Source: Candidatus Nitrosocosmicus franklandus (GTDB taxonomy: Archaea; Thermoproteota; Nitrososphaeria; Nitrososphaerales; Nitrososphaeraceae). From it: 64,000 nucleotides of DNA. Positions within the stretch are counted from its first letter, which is position 1, and each line of letters opens with the position of its first letter. The notes below the pieces were generated by a model. The model had not been told where the DNA came from, did no database searches, and was given only the letters and a program-made list of their open reading frames with translations. Made by a program: the position numbers and the translations under genes. Of this stretch, positions 27,301-36,373 are shown one piece after another. The stretch spans positions 2,337,854-2,401,853 of the forward strand of contig NZ_LR216287.1 in assembly GCF_900696045.1 (NCBI RefSeq), given 5' to 3'.

Positions 27301-28446
27301 TTGGTTCTTAAGATATTACATTTGTCAGATGGTTCGCTTCCAGACTGGAGAATTGAAAAAGCTGCTATAAGCTCCAAGAATAGGGGACATAAAGTGTATT
27401 TTGCAGGATCAACACCTGAGCCAAGTTATACAAGAGATGTTTTTTCTCAAATCTACAATCTAAAATGGAATCCAAAAGCTCGGTACAAACTGCCTTATCA
27501 ATGGCACATTCTCAAAAAGCAGATGAATAAAGTCCTTGCGGAAGTAAGACCAGATATTATTCACGCTCACAATGTGTTTTCGGCAAAAATGGCCAAAGAG
27601 ATTAACGCTTACCCCGTTGTTTACGATAACCATGAATATTGGTCAAAATTTTTGATTTATCAGTATGAAAGTAGCACTGGTCTCGGTTACGATCATACTG
27701 ACGGCATAGACCAGATAAAACGTAACATCACAACACTTGGTAATCAAATCAAGAAAAATTTGCGTAAAATGTGGATTGAATGGGAACAAGAAATAATAAC
27801 CCGTTATCCATCTTTGGTACCCTCCGTGTCAATAAAGTCGGATTTATCTAAAATTTCAAACAAAGTATTTTTGCTACCTAATTTTCCATTGAAGAGCGAA
27901 ATTGAAAGAATCGAACCTCCAAAAAGACACGATCATTTCTCATCGGTGTATGCAGGAACATCTCCATTCAAAGGCTATCAAACGCCAATAAAAAACATCG
28001 ATGGATTCATAGATTTGTTTGATAAGGGTTCATTGGGTAAATTAAGTGTGATCGGCTGGACGTGTTCAGATTCAGAATTTATAAAATATCATGGTTTTAT
28101 GGACAGAAAAGATATGTTTAACGAAATGGAAAAAAACAGCGCCGGATTCATACCATGGAAGAAACATCCTTTTCATCGTTTCTGTAGTCCAAATAAGGCA
28201 TTTGAATACGCTCATGCAGGTCTAATTGTGTTGAGTACAAACTCTTTGCAACCCATTTTTGATTCCTTACAGGATAATGTGGTGGGTTTTGATGACTATG
28301 TTGATATGGTAGATAAAGTAAAGAATCTACTTTCTGATTTGGAACAAGTATTTGTAAAACGCCTCAAAACCTACGAATTTGCACGCAGTAATTTGTTGTG
28401 GGAAAATTATGAGGATAACATATTTGAAGCATACAGACTAGCTTAA
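27301..28446 (+). CDS. Glycosyltransferase, GT4-like (copy B of an inverted pair)
   Basis: 381 residues. Starts MVLKILHLSDGSLPDWRIEK and shares PDIIHAHNVFSAKMAKEI and the tail KTYEFARSNLLWENYEDN with copy A at 25087-26235, some of it identical to the base. Unlike copy A, residues about 125-165 (STGLGYDHTDGIDQIKRN) and the donor-side loop differ, so the two probably have different specificities. TTG start, chosen by alignment with copy A and by the TATA box. Upstream of a methyltransferase on the same strand. Confidence 0.85.
   Translation: MVLKILHLSDGSLPDWRIEKAAISSKNRGHKVYFAGSTPEPSYTRDVFSQIYNLKWNPKARYKLPYQWHILKKQMNKVLAEVRPDIIHAHNVFSAKMAKEINAYPVVYDNHEYWSKFLIYQYESSTGLGYDHTDGIDQIKRNITTLGNQIKKNLRKMWIEWEQEIITRYPSLVPSVSIKSDLSKISNKVFLLPNFPLKSEIERIEPPKRHDHFSSVYAGTSPFKGYQTPIKNIDGFIDLFDKGSLGKLSVIGWTCSDSEFIKYHGFMDRKDMFNEMEKNSAGFIPWKKHPFHRFCSPNKAFEYAHAGLIVLSTNSLQPIFDSLQDNVVGFDDYVDMVDKVKNLLSDLEQVFVKRLKTYEFARSNLLWENYEDNIFEAYRLA
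27334..28435. repeat. Right arm of a patchy inverted repeat
   Basis: Counterpart of the arm at 25098-26208; perfect blocks at 27334-27407, 27517-27644 and 28357-28435. Confidence 0.9.
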
Positions 28447-28589
28447 AATACCTTCTGAAACCATTGATAGAAACATGTGTTATTTTATACATGGTAAACT
28501 GTAACCACGTAGACAACAATATTAAATAATTACAGCCAAAAAATACAAACCTTAATAACCTTTTTAAACATAAATTTTCAAGCAAATTA

Positions 28590-29402
28590 ATGAATTATAA
28601 TAGTTCTAATGAAAATAGTAACAATGATATTAAAAAATATTGGGAAAAACGTCTCAACGATAACTATGGATTGCACGGTACTGGATACATTGGATTAGGT
28701 AAAAACTATAATATTTGGATGTATAAAGTTAGGAAACATATAGTAAATAAAAAATTACAAAAATTTCAGTCAAATTTTAGTAGTGCAAATGTGCTTGATA
28801 TTGGATCAGGTAGTGGTTTTTATGTTGACATATGGAAACACTTGGGTGTAAAGAACATCACGGGGTGTGATATTACTAGTGTATCTGTTAAAAATCTCTC
28901 AAACAAATATCCGGAAGGCGAGTTTTTGGAATTTGATATCAGTTCTAATGTAATCCCAATATCGAAGCAGTTTGACTATGTTACTGCCTTTGATGTCTTG
29001 TTTCATATTGTTGATGATGAAAAATATGCAAAGGCTATAAGCAATATCTATAATCTATTAAAACCAAATGGTATACTTTTCTTTTCTGAGAATTTTATCC
29101 ATAAAAAAACAGCAAGAAGTAGGTTCCAATCTACTCGTTCGCTTGACGAAATTCAGTCATTGCTTCAAAGATCTGGGTTTCAGATATTGGAAAGATCTCC
29201 TATGTTTTATTTGATGAATACTCCTGTGGATTCCGACGGCGTAATTATTAACAAGTTTTGGCATCTGGTTAAGAAAGTAGCAAGTAAAGGTGAAACCTTT
29301 GGACGGTTGGTTGGAGGTATTCTTTATCCGTTCGAATTGATGATGATTTCTACTAAATCAGAAAGTCCTTCTACAGAGATAATGATTTGTAAAAAACAAT
29401 AA
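28590..29402 (+). CDS. Class I SAM-dependent methyltransferase
   Basis: 270 residues. Motif I is VLDIGSGSGFYVDIW, followed by GCDITSVSV, the acidic EFDIS and FDYVTAFDVLFHI as motif IV. An N-terminal segment (KYWEKRLNDNYGLHGTGYIG) is typical of methyltransferases found in polysaccharide clusters, which methylate sugars. C-terminal 90 residues are family-specific. It follows glycosyltransferase copy B by 140 bp, so a role in surface glycan decoration is likely (inference). Confidence 0.82.
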   Translation: MNYNSSNENSNNDIKKYWEKRLNDNYGLHGTGYIGLGKNYNIWMYKVRKHIVNKKLQKFQSNFSSANVLDIGSGSGFYVDIWKHLGVKNITGCDITSVSVKNLSNKYPEGEFLEFDISSNVIPISKQFDYVTAFDVLFHIVDDEKYAKAISNIYNLLKPNGILFFSENFIHKKTARSRFQSTRSLDEIQSLLQRSGFQILERSPMFYLMNTPVDSDGVIINKFWHLVKKVASKGETFGRLVGGILYPFELMMISTKSESPSTEIMICKKQ

Positions 29403-29602
29403 TTCTCCCAAAGACTGGCGATATCTTGTTCTTATAAATTCGTTCTGTCATATAGTGTTATATGAGTGGTGGCATACTATATGGGCCTGATTACCATAAG
29501 TAGGTTCAGGGCTCAATTTCAATTAGTTATTTCAAAGCGTTGAAAAATCAATCCAACAACTATAATAATCTGTTACTCTGAATGTCGAATGAAAAAATCT
29601 TA

Positions 29603-30283
29603 CTACTTTCTATTCACTTTTAATTTTTTATAAGTATCGGCAACTCCTGGTACCTGCTTTGCAAATCTTTTTAATTTGGTTTCTAGGGGTAATTTCCCAT
29701 GGCTTCTCAATCGTTTTATATTCTCGTTATAATTTGATATAACGTTGCTATTTAGGGATATAACAGATATCCATGAAATGTCATCTCTTACAAATGCAAT
29801 ATTGCCTAAGCTAGATAATTCAGACGGTGACCAAGCAGATTTATGTGTTTCATGGATATTTCCGAAGGCATCTTTTTGAGGGGAGGGATTCTTCGGAGTA
29901 CTTACCAAAATACATTCATTGTTTTTTAACAAGGTCCTTAACAACCTTGATCCGTCATCCTTTTCAAAATGCTCTAGAACATCAATCAACAGAACTAGAT
30001 CATATTTGATATCAAGTTCTTGGGCGATATCTAAAATATCATTGTTATAAATTTTATTGTATATGTATTGATGCAATGGAGAGATATATTGTTGAAAGAC
30101 CTCCACACAATCTATTCTTCTTTTAAACTCATATTTCTGTCTGCCATCCCATAATTCTAAATATTCTCTACACAGCACCCCAAACTTACCAAATCCACTT
30201 CCTATGTCCAATACCGATTTAGGATTTAAAGATATTATCATTTCCATTATTTTTGAGATATGATAATATTGACTAGAGGGCAT
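29603..30283 (-). CDS. Class I SAM-dependent methyltransferase
   Basis: 226 residues. VLDIGSGFGKFGVLCREYLE is motif I; DLVLLIDVLEHFEKDDG is motif IV with the EH pair common in glycan and lipid methyltransferases; ILVSTPKNPSPQ ends the fold. N terminus MPSSQYYHISKIMEMI. Convergent with the preceding methyltransferase. Substrate unknown; location suggests a surface glycan. Confidence 0.82.
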   Translation of the reverse strand: MPSSQYYHISKIMEMIISLNPKSVLDIGSGFGKFGVLCREYLELWDGRQKYEFKRRIDCVEVFQQYISPLHQYIYNKIYNNDILDIAQELDIKYDLVLLIDVLEHFEKDDGSRLLRTLLKNNECILVSTPKNPSPQKDAFGNIHETHKSAWSPSELSSLGNIAFVRDDISWISVISLNSNVISNYNENIKRLRSHGKLPLETKLKRFAKQVPGVADTYKKLKVNRK

Positions 30284-30436
30284 TAAGTAATCGTTATTCC
30301 CTTAGAGTTATCTTTAAAGGTTTATGTGATAAGGTCGCGGGCGGCAGAAATTATACATTAGCTACAATTTCATAGTATTGTGTGATGTATTGCTACAAAG
30401 TAAATCTAAATTAGAGAAAAATGAATACACTAAACT

Positions 30437-30904
30437 GTGTCAAAGTATCTCAGAATAAATCAACGATTTATCCGTAGAAGATGGTTGGACTTTAGAAATG
30501 GTCATAGTATTTATTTGATATTTGTATTGACTTTTACTAATTTTATTCTTATTACCTATAATTTTGCTATAAAACAAATACCAATCTTGGGCGATGCTAT
30601 CTCTTTGCCTGTGTTCATCGTTCTTTTTGCTCTCGTGTACATCCCAGTCTCTATGCTTATCGGATATTGGCACAGAAAACATCAGTATTCGGTAGAAAAT
30701 GAAGCATTGATTAATCAAAATTGGGTATGGGCTTGGATAATGCAATATCAAATAAGGTTGATTAAGGGTAAAACAACAAAAAAAGAAGACGAATTTGTCA
30801 TAACTTATCTTAACGATATTTTAAAGAGGACTAACAAGACTGAACTAATGGCTAAAGATGAAGATTCCACTACATCTAATTCTAATGAAGAAAAAAAGGG
30901 TTGA
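30437..30904 (+). CDS. Small membrane protein, 155 aa
   Basis: Two hydrophobic segments (YLIFVLTFTNFILITYNFA and ISLPVFIVLFALVYIPVSML) join a basic N terminus (RINQRFIRRRW) to a charged cytoplasmic tail of about 80 residues ending in a Ser/Asn/Glu-rich low-complexity stretch. No family is certain. GTG start; an ATG at 30421 is out of frame. It is convergent with the flavoprotein gene, 25 bp away. Confidence 0.6.
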   Translation: MSKYLRINQRFIRRRWLDFRNGHSIYLIFVLTFTNFILITYNFAIKQIPILGDAISLPVFIVLFALVYIPVSMLIGYWHRKHQYSVENEALINQNWVWAWIMQYQIRLIKGKTTKKEDEFVITYLNDILKRTNKTELMAKDEDSTTSNSNEEKKG

Positions 30905-30929
30905 ACACTGTTATGTACAGCAACCAATA

Positions 30930-32045
30930 CTAAAGCGCGTTTACTAATCTTCTCATCTTATCAAAATTTATTTCAAACCCAAATCGCTTCTCATCCTTTT
31001 TCATATTTTTATACATGCTCATGAGTAAATTGAAATGCTTTACAGTACTTAATTTCCCATCCATCTTTAACCTTACAATCTTATAAACATCATAATAGTA
31101 TTGAAATTTCTTTAGGACTTTTTCACGATATTCTCTTTGATCAAATTTCTTTTTATCGTTCTCGGCCTTATCTAAAACTTGTAAAAATATTTCACAACTT
31201 AAGAGTGACGGTATGATCCCTTCTCCCAGCATTGGAAAGACTGTTCCAATTGATTCACCTACACCTATAATGTTACCATCGCAAAATGGTTCCATTAGTC
31301 TTGGAGGTGCAAGTCTTATGGGTCTACCAATCTTTTTTACTATCCTTACCTGTGGATGTTCAGCAAAGAATTCCTTTATGCCCAAATACTTTCTATCAAT
31401 ATCTCCTGCACCCATAAATCCGGTACCGTTGTTTAGTGGAAAATACCAAAAGTATCCTCTGGCTCCTTTGTAACCCATAACATGAAATTCATCGATGTCT
31501 GTAATGTTTTCGACCAAATATTCATAGGCTGGTATCACAAAATCTTCTTTAGCTCGTGGCAAAAATCGTCTATGAAATCCGGTACAATCTAATACGTAAT
31601 CGTACTTTTCTTTAGGAAACGTCTCTCTGTTGCAACTAATTCCATATTCTACGTTAACATTTGATAAAAGATCATTTTCCCATTGTTTTTTATTGTAGGT
31701 AACGAGTCCATCCAAATTCAGGTATTCTGTTTTTTGATTTGGGAGACTCATCTTCAATTTTTTCCCTACATGAAATATATACTTGCTAAAGTCAAGACCT
31801 GCTTTATTGGAGAAGTATTCTAGCATATGCTTTGATGCGCCCCAAGCACATACTGGCCAATGTGATTCCTCTCTATTTGATTCAAAAAGAGTAACCTCGT
31901 GGTCACCTTTGCTCAACATACTGCCAAGGAAACTACCTGCTACACCAGCTCCAATTATCGCTATCTTCAAATTGATTTGGGTACCTCTCGTAACAATATT
32001 AATATTTGTATGTTGATAAATATCCTTGACAGTTGGAATATACAT
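30930..32045 (-). CDS. FAD-dependent oxidoreductase, geranylgeranyl reductase-like
   Basis: 371 residues. The Rossmann motif KIAIIGAGVAGSFLGSMLSK and the ESN..ESHWPVCAWGAS region (a family P-x-x-C-A-W-G variant) lead to a central GARGYFWYFPLNNGTGFMG substrate-pocket piece and the GVGESIGTVFPMLGEGI flavin loop. These are the hallmarks of the geranylgeranyl reductase family, which saturates isoprenoid chains of archaeal lipids; the exact substrate is not fixed. The first 25 residues precede the Rossmann start and may not be translated: a TTG at 31970, with an A/T box about 26 nt upstream, is a good alternative start. Confidence 0.82.
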   Translation of the reverse strand: MYIPTVKDIYQHTNINIVTRGTQINLKIAIIGAGVAGSFLGSMLSKGDHEVTLFESNREESHWPVCAWGASKHMLEYFSNKAGLDFSKYIFHVGKKLKMSLPNQKTEYLNLDGLVTYNKKQWENDLLSNVNVEYGISCNRETFPKEKYDYVLDCTGFHRRFLPRAKEDFVIPAYEYLVENITDIDEFHVMGYKGARGYFWYFPLNNGTGFMGAGDIDRKYLGIKEFFAEHPQVRIVKKIGRPIRLAPPRLMEPFCDGNIIGVGESIGTVFPMLGEGIIPSLLSCEIFLQVLDKAENDKKKFDQREYREKVLKKFQYYYDVYKIVRLKMDGKLSTVKHFNLLMSMYKNMKKDEKRFGFEINFDKMRRLVNAL

Positions 32046-32142
32046 AATGATTTGTTACAAAAAAAGTTCTAATCAATCTACTTACTAATTATTTATATCT
32101 GATAGAAATTAATCTTGAATTAAGTAAAAACAACAGTTTCCC

Positions 32143-32150
32143 ATATATAT
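32143..32150 (+). promoter_or_regulatory. TATA element for the secreted beta-helix protein
   Basis: ATATATAT centred 27 nt before the ATG at 32174: a leaderless promoter. Confidence 0.55.
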
Positions 32151-32173
32151 CATACAATTGAATCTTTGTTTGA

Positions 32174-33070
32174 ATGAATAACAAAATATATCTCATGGCG
32201 GCATTAATTGCATTTGCATCTGTTGGTGCTTTGTTAATACAACCAACTGTAGCATCAGCACAAAGCAGCATGATAGACAATATTTTGAACAGCGCAATCC
32301 CATCTTCTAATTCTAATGATAATAATCAACAATCTCAATCAAGTGATAGCAATAGCAGCAGCAGTAGCAGTGATAATACAAGTGTAGCAGCTCCTATAAG
32401 CACTAGCTTATCATGTGGTCAAGTTATTAAACAAAGTGTAAAATTGACTGCCAACCTTGATTGTAAGACTGATGGTATAATTGTAGGTGCAGACGGCATT
32501 ACAATCGATCTTAATGGATTTACCTTAAGCGGACCAGGCGAAAAGAGTTCTAAAGTTGGTATCATGTTTGCAGACAACGATGAAGTTACTGTTCAAGGTC
32601 CAGGAACAATCACTAAATTCCAGGCAGGTGCACTCTTCTCTGGTGGGGAAGATAACAAAATTTCAAGAGTTACATTCACCGGAAATGAAATTGCTGTCTT
32701 TGAAACAGGATCCAAGAATGTAGTAATTGAAGACAACCTAATGTTCGAAAACAGTATCGGTGTAGCAGCACACTCCTCCTCTGGTTCAAAATTGACAACA
32801 AATCTGTTCAAAGCCAATGATTTAGCAGGTGTAACATTGGTCAACTCTGCAAAAAATGAACTATCAATGAACACAATCCAGGGCTCTGTAAACGGTATAT
32901 TCCTTGATGGTCAAAGCACAGAAAATATCATCAATTCAAATAATGTATTACAGAACCGCGGTGTAGATTTGAATAACGGTAACGGTCTACCAACCAACAT
33001 AAACAACAACGTCTTTTCAGACAACAACTGTAACACATCTGTTCCAGACGGTTTATGTCTAGGTAGATAG
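32174..33070 (+). CDS. Secreted right-handed parallel beta-helix protein (NosD/PbH1-like)
   Basis: 298 residues. Signal peptide (MNNKIYLMAALIAFASVGAL, cleavage near ASAQS), then a 45-residue Ser/Asn linker, then repeats of about 22 residues with the NN/G-x-I pattern of PbH1 coils: KISRVTFTGNEIAVFE, NVVIEDNLMFENSIGVAA, KLTTNLFKANDLAGVTL, ELSMNTIQGSVNGIFL. Cysteines at the start of the domain (SLSCGQVIKQ, LDCKTDG) and at the end (DNNCNTSVPDGLC) probably cap it through disulfides. Likely a surface or secreted carbohydrate-binding or lyase-like protein; no catalytic residues are evident. Confidence 0.8.
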   Translation: MNNKIYLMAALIAFASVGALLIQPTVASAQSSMIDNILNSAIPSSNSNDNNQQSQSSDSNSSSSSSDNTSVAAPISTSLSCGQVIKQSVKLTANLDCKTDGIIVGADGITIDLNGFTLSGPGEKSSKVGIMFADNDEVTVQGPGTITKFQAGALFSGGEDNKISRVTFTGNEIAVFETGSKNVVIEDNLMFENSIGVAAHSSSGSKLTTNLFKANDLAGVTLVNSAKNELSMNTIQGSVNGIFLDGQSTENIINSNNVLQNRGVDLNNGNGLPTNINNNVFSDNNCNTSVPDGLCLGR

Positions 33071-33180
33071 ATAGCTACCACATCTTTTTATTTTAATTGC
33101 AACTTTTATTATAAATAACCAAATTCTATTCAAAAGGATTCAGTAATATATTTATTTTATCAAAAGTTATCATCTGTATT

Positions 33181-33939
33181 ATGAGCACCGCCATTTCTTT
33201 AGGTAGTTTAAGTTATGTTTTAATCACATTTATCATCTTATTCGGCATTGCTCCAGCGAGCTTGTACAATGCATTGAACACTGATGGATCGACCCTTGTT
33301 GTTGCAGTTTTTGGGCAGGAATCAAATTCTACTGTTGCAAGTGATGCTGAAATTTTAGCTAGTATAAATCAAACTTATTTGTCTTTAATCCCTTTAATGA
33401 TCAAAGAAGTTGAAAATACTAATGCAAGTGAAATCCCTATTAGACAAATAATGGAAGCAACTCCTTCAAATGTCACCGCCCTCCAGGATATAGTCAAAAA
33501 CAGTTCAAATAGAACAACTCAAGATGAACTAAACTCTAGTTTTACTGATGTCTCTTCTTCCAATGGTGGCATTAATAGCAACAACACGCTCAAGCCTCAG
33601 GATCTGATACCAGTAGTGGTTAACATGACTCAAAACACCAACGCAACTGATATACCTATTCAAAATGTCATAAACGCTGTTCCTTCAAATGTCACCGCCC
33701 TCCAGGATATAGTCAAAAACAGTTCAAATAGAACATCTCAAGATGAATTTAACTCTAGTTTTACTGATGTCTCTTCTTCCAATGGTAGCGTTAATAGCAA
33801 CAACACGCTCAAGCCTCAGGATCTGATACCAGTAGTGGTTAACATGACTCAAAACACCAACGCAAGCGAGCTTGGGTTTATGAGAGTGATTAACTCTACT
33901 CCAAATCTGGATACCCTAAATAAGAGTATTTTGAATTAG
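33181..33939 (+). CDS. Secreted protein with duplicated 73-residue unit
   Basis: 252 residues. N-terminal signal segment (LSYVLITFIILFGIAPASLY), then an Asn/Ser-rich body with many N-glycosylation sequons. A 73-residue unit is repeated: PSNVTALQDIVKNSSNRT begins at base 33463 and again at 33682, 219 bp later, and the DNA of the two copies is nearly identical; a third partial copy (NMTQNTNASELGFMRVI) closes the protein. No known domain. Similar in build, not in sequence, to the secreted repeat proteins at 11062 and 59460. Confidence 0.7.
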   Translation: MSTAISLGSLSYVLITFIILFGIAPASLYNALNTDGSTLVVAVFGQESNSTVASDAEILASINQTYLSLIPLMIKEVENTNASEIPIRQIMEATPSNVTALQDIVKNSSNRTTQDELNSSFTDVSSSNGGINSNNTLKPQDLIPVVVNMTQNTNATDIPIQNVINAVPSNVTALQDIVKNSSNRTSQDEFNSSFTDVSSSNGSVNSNNTLKPQDLIPVVVNMTQNTNASELGFMRVINSTPNLDTLNKSILN

Positions 33940-33963
33940 AAAAATGACTGGTATGTTGTTATA

Positions 33964-34017
33964 CTAAGCTTGATTTGGTTGCTAAGCTTGATTTGGTTGC
34001 TAAGCTTGACTTGGTTA
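33964..34017. repeat. 18-bp tandem repeat, three copies
   Basis: CTAAGCTTGATTTGGTTG at 33964 and 33982, and a third copy at 34000 with two changes. It lies just past the stop of the secreted repeat protein, outside any gene I can support. Confidence 0.9.
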
Positions 34018-34038
34018 CCTAGTTATTTTTATTGATAT

Positions 34039-34218
34039 CTACTGCTTTTCACTATTCGATGTATCTGCATAAGCGTCCATAATTCTATATCTTATGTATT
34101 TATCATCCAAAGAGAATTTTGGTGGATGTGGATCGTGCGTTTCTATATTGCAGTTTTGACATTTGTCTTTTAAAGTATACTTTAAACATTTTTTGCAAAT
34201 TCTAATTCGATGTTTCAT
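34039..34218 (-). CDS. nop10: Nop10, box H/ACA ribonucleoprotein subunit
   Basis: 59 residues starting MKHRIRICKKCLKYTL. Nop10 binds Cbf5 in the pseudouridylation complex. The zinc ribbon is C8-x2-C11 with C20-x2-C23; the linker HDPHPPKFSLDDKYIRYRI is the strongly conserved Nop10 core (PHPPKFSPxDKYxxYR in most archaea). The C-terminal ten residues are unusual. ATG at 34218 is 16 nt after the stop of aIF2-alpha, reproducing the common archaeal gene pair. Short enough to be missed by length-filtered gene calling. Confidence 0.95.
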   Translation of the reverse strand: MKHRIRICKKCLKYTLKDKCQNCNIETHDPHPPKFSLDDKYIRYRIMDAYADTSNSEKQ

Positions 34219-34234
34219 TATATTAATAACCAGT

Positions 34235-35047
34235 CTAAATGTTTGTATGGGTTTTTTTAGACTCTTCTCTCAAAAACTTGAAGGTTCCCGAGTTTTTTTC
34301 AATGCTTGTCTTTATCTTTTCAATTGCTTGATTGAGGGCTTTTTCGGCAATTTTGAAATTTTCAGCAGTTACCGTGATTCTATACCTTGGGGCGCCGACA
34401 TACGTGATATCTACCTTTGAGTTATTCTTCGAGCCTTCAACAGAAGATAGAACATTCTTTATTATGTCTATTCCATTTCCCTTCCTTACGGTAATTTCTA
34501 ATAACGCCCTTACTTCTATATGTGGAATTTGGATCTTTTTGCTTTCTGCTTCTATAGCCTCAATTACTTCTGGTTTTAGGTCCAAACTAGCCAATACATC
34601 AGGTCCCTTAATTGCCACTGCTTCAAATGCATCATAAATAAAGTCGTATTTTTGTGCAATCTTTTCTTCTATCTCTTTAATTTGATTTAGATCGTACCCT
34701 AATTTTGTTTTTATAATGTCCATGAAATTGGCGCCTTTTTCATCCTTTTTTACCTCGATAATCTTTGATTTTTTCTCTTCTCCTGTTACTTGTTTGAGTG
34801 ACAGATCGACTTCTGATCTTGTAGGGTTGACTCTAATTACCTTAAGTACGGTTTTTTGTTTGGGTTTTACATATCTTTCAATATTTCTAATCCATCCTGT
34901 TGCAATTTCAGATATGTGCAGGAAGGCCGTAAGATTATCATATTCGTCAAGTGTCACATAAGCCCCATGACCTGTAACCTCCTTGACAGTTACTATAACA
35001 ATTTCCCCTAACTCGGGGAGTTTCTTAGTGTCTGAAATACTCACCAT
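34235..35047 (-). CDS. Translation initiation factor aIF2, alpha subunit
   Basis: 270 residues. The N-terminal S1 domain (PELGEIVIVTVKEVTGHGAY, then LHISEIATGWIRNIERYVK) is followed by a helical domain and a C-terminal alpha/beta domain that contacts the gamma subunit. It helps deliver initiator tRNA to the small ribosomal subunit. Transcribed with nop10 downstream; the usual upstream partner is a ribosomal protein, but here it is a corrinoid adenosyltransferase 46 nt away. Confidence 0.95.
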   Translation of the reverse strand: MVSISDTKKLPELGEIVIVTVKEVTGHGAYVTLDEYDNLTAFLHISEIATGWIRNIERYVKPKQKTVLKVIRVNPTRSEVDLSLKQVTGEEKKSKIIEVKKDEKGANFMDIIKTKLGYDLNQIKEIEEKIAQKYDFIYDAFEAVAIKGPDVLASLDLKPEVIEAIEAESKKIQIPHIEVRALLEITVRKGNGIDIIKNVLSSVEGSKNNSKVDITYVGAPRYRITVTAENFKIAEKALNQAIEKIKTSIEKNSGTFKFLREESKKTHTNI

Positions 35048-35093
35048 GTTTTAACCATTTTGTTAGATTAATTAATTTTGCTTTTCTCCTGCA

Positions 35094-35624
35094 TTAAAAA
35101 TCTATTCCCTTTTTGGCTCTAATTCCTTTCTTATATGGGTGCTTTACTTCCTTCATTTCTGTGACTAAATCTGAAATGTTTAATATTTGATCGGTCATAT
35201 GGTTTCCCGTTAAAATTACGTTGACACATTGTGGCTTATTTCGAAGGATTGAAATGAGTTCGCCTTCTTCGATTAATTTCAATTTTAAGGCATAATTGAC
35301 TTCATCTAGAATGACTGTATCGTACTTTAATGAATTTATTTTTTCTTTGGCTATTTCTAGGGCACTTTTAGCGGAATTGATATGCTCACTAATGTCATGA
35401 TCATCGTCTAATATTCCCACAAATCCCTTTCCAGCTATAATTAATTCGAAGTTCGGCCTTAACCTATTTGAGCTATAGATCTCTCCGTAATTCCATTCCC
35501 CCTTGATAAATTGGATCATACATACGTTCATATCGTATCCTATGGCTCTTAATGCAACACCTAATGCTGCTGTAGTCTTACCCTTGCCGTTTCCAAAATA
35601 TGTGATAATCAGACCATTGCTCAT
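35094..35624 (-). CDS. cobO: Cob(I)yrinic acid a,c-diamide adenosyltransferase (CobO/BtuR type)
   Basis: 176 residues. Attaches the 5'-deoxyadenosyl group from ATP to the corrinoid cobalt. The P-loop is GNGKGKTTAALGVALRA, followed by VCMIQFIKGEWNYGE, TVILDEVNYALKL as the Walker B-like part, and VILTGNH: all typical of CobA/CobO. Part of the dispersed cobalamin set in this window and first gene of an apparent transcript with aIF2-alpha and nop10. Confidence 0.92.
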   Translation of the reverse strand: MSNGLIITYFGNGKGKTTAALGVALRAIGYDMNVCMIQFIKGEWNYGEIYSSNRLRPNFELIIAGKGFVGILDDDHDISEHINSAKSALEIAKEKINSLKYDTVILDEVNYALKLKLIEEGELISILRNKPQCVNVILTGNHMTDQILNISDLVTEMKEVKHPYKKGIRAKKGIDF

Positions 35625-35973
35625 ATATTATCTATTTTACAAATTAGGTTTAGATTCTTGCGTCATTGCATGTCACGGTTGTAAAGGGCATGTGCGCAAC
35701 TAATTTAGAAATATTCATTTGATTTTTAATCAATTTTTGAACTTTAAAATGGATATAAACATGTTTCTTTGTTTCTCGTGAAATAGTTTTTTTCTCTCCC
35801 AATACTCCTATACCTACTATTTTTAACTTGATTGCAGTAAATTATTAAGATTGCTCTTACGTCGTGCAAGCATGTCTATATCCGTAGTTAATATGACTGT
35901 CCTTATTTTCTGACATCATATCTACTTGAATAGGTGGAATTATTTATGCCGATGAGAATATGATAGTTGAACC
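35625..35973. other. Intergenic region
   Basis: 350 bases between divergent genes. No gene seen; AT-rich promoter-like tracts on both sides but no distinct motif. Confidence 0.4.
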
Positions 35974-36372
35974 ATGGTACATTTTACGCCCAAAGAATTA
36001 GAGTTTATTAAAGATAATGAATGCTGTAGACTTGCGACGTCTAGTGATGATAAACCACATGTAGTACCTGTTTCATATTTGTTTCATGCAGACCAGTTTT
36101 ATATTGCCACAGACTATAATACGAAAAAATTTTCCAATATCAAAAAAAATCCAAACATTAGTCTTGTGATTGATGTATATAAACAGAATGGAAATAGAGG
36201 ATTAACTTTACAGGGTGTTGCAAGAATATACGAACAAGGTCCCATATTTGCTGACATATACTCACGGTTTTACCAGAAATTTGAGTGGGTAAGAAACGAT
36301 CCCTGGAAAGAGTATGAGGCTCCAATTATAGAAATAACTGTCATATCAAAAAGCAGTTGGGGGATTAATTAG
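35974..36372 (+). CDS. Pyridoxamine 5'-phosphate oxidase-fold flavin/F420-binding protein
   Basis: 132 residues, split-barrel fold. FTPKELEFIKDNECCRLATSS opens the domain; HVVPVSYLFHADQFYIATD and KKFSNIKKNPNISLVIDVY are the two family strands and the basic phosphate-binding helix. In archaea this family often uses F420 or FMN for small-molecule reductions; the cofactor cannot be read from sequence. Its stop is one base before the TTG of the MtrA-like gene, so the two are probably co-transcribed. Confidence 0.8.
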   Translation: MVHFTPKELEFIKDNECCRLATSSDDKPHVVPVSYLFHADQFYIATDYNTKKFSNIKKNPNISLVIDVYKQNGNRGLTLQGVARIYEQGPIFADIYSRFYQKFEWVRNDPWKEYEAPIIEITVISKSSWGIN

Positions 36373-36373
36373 A

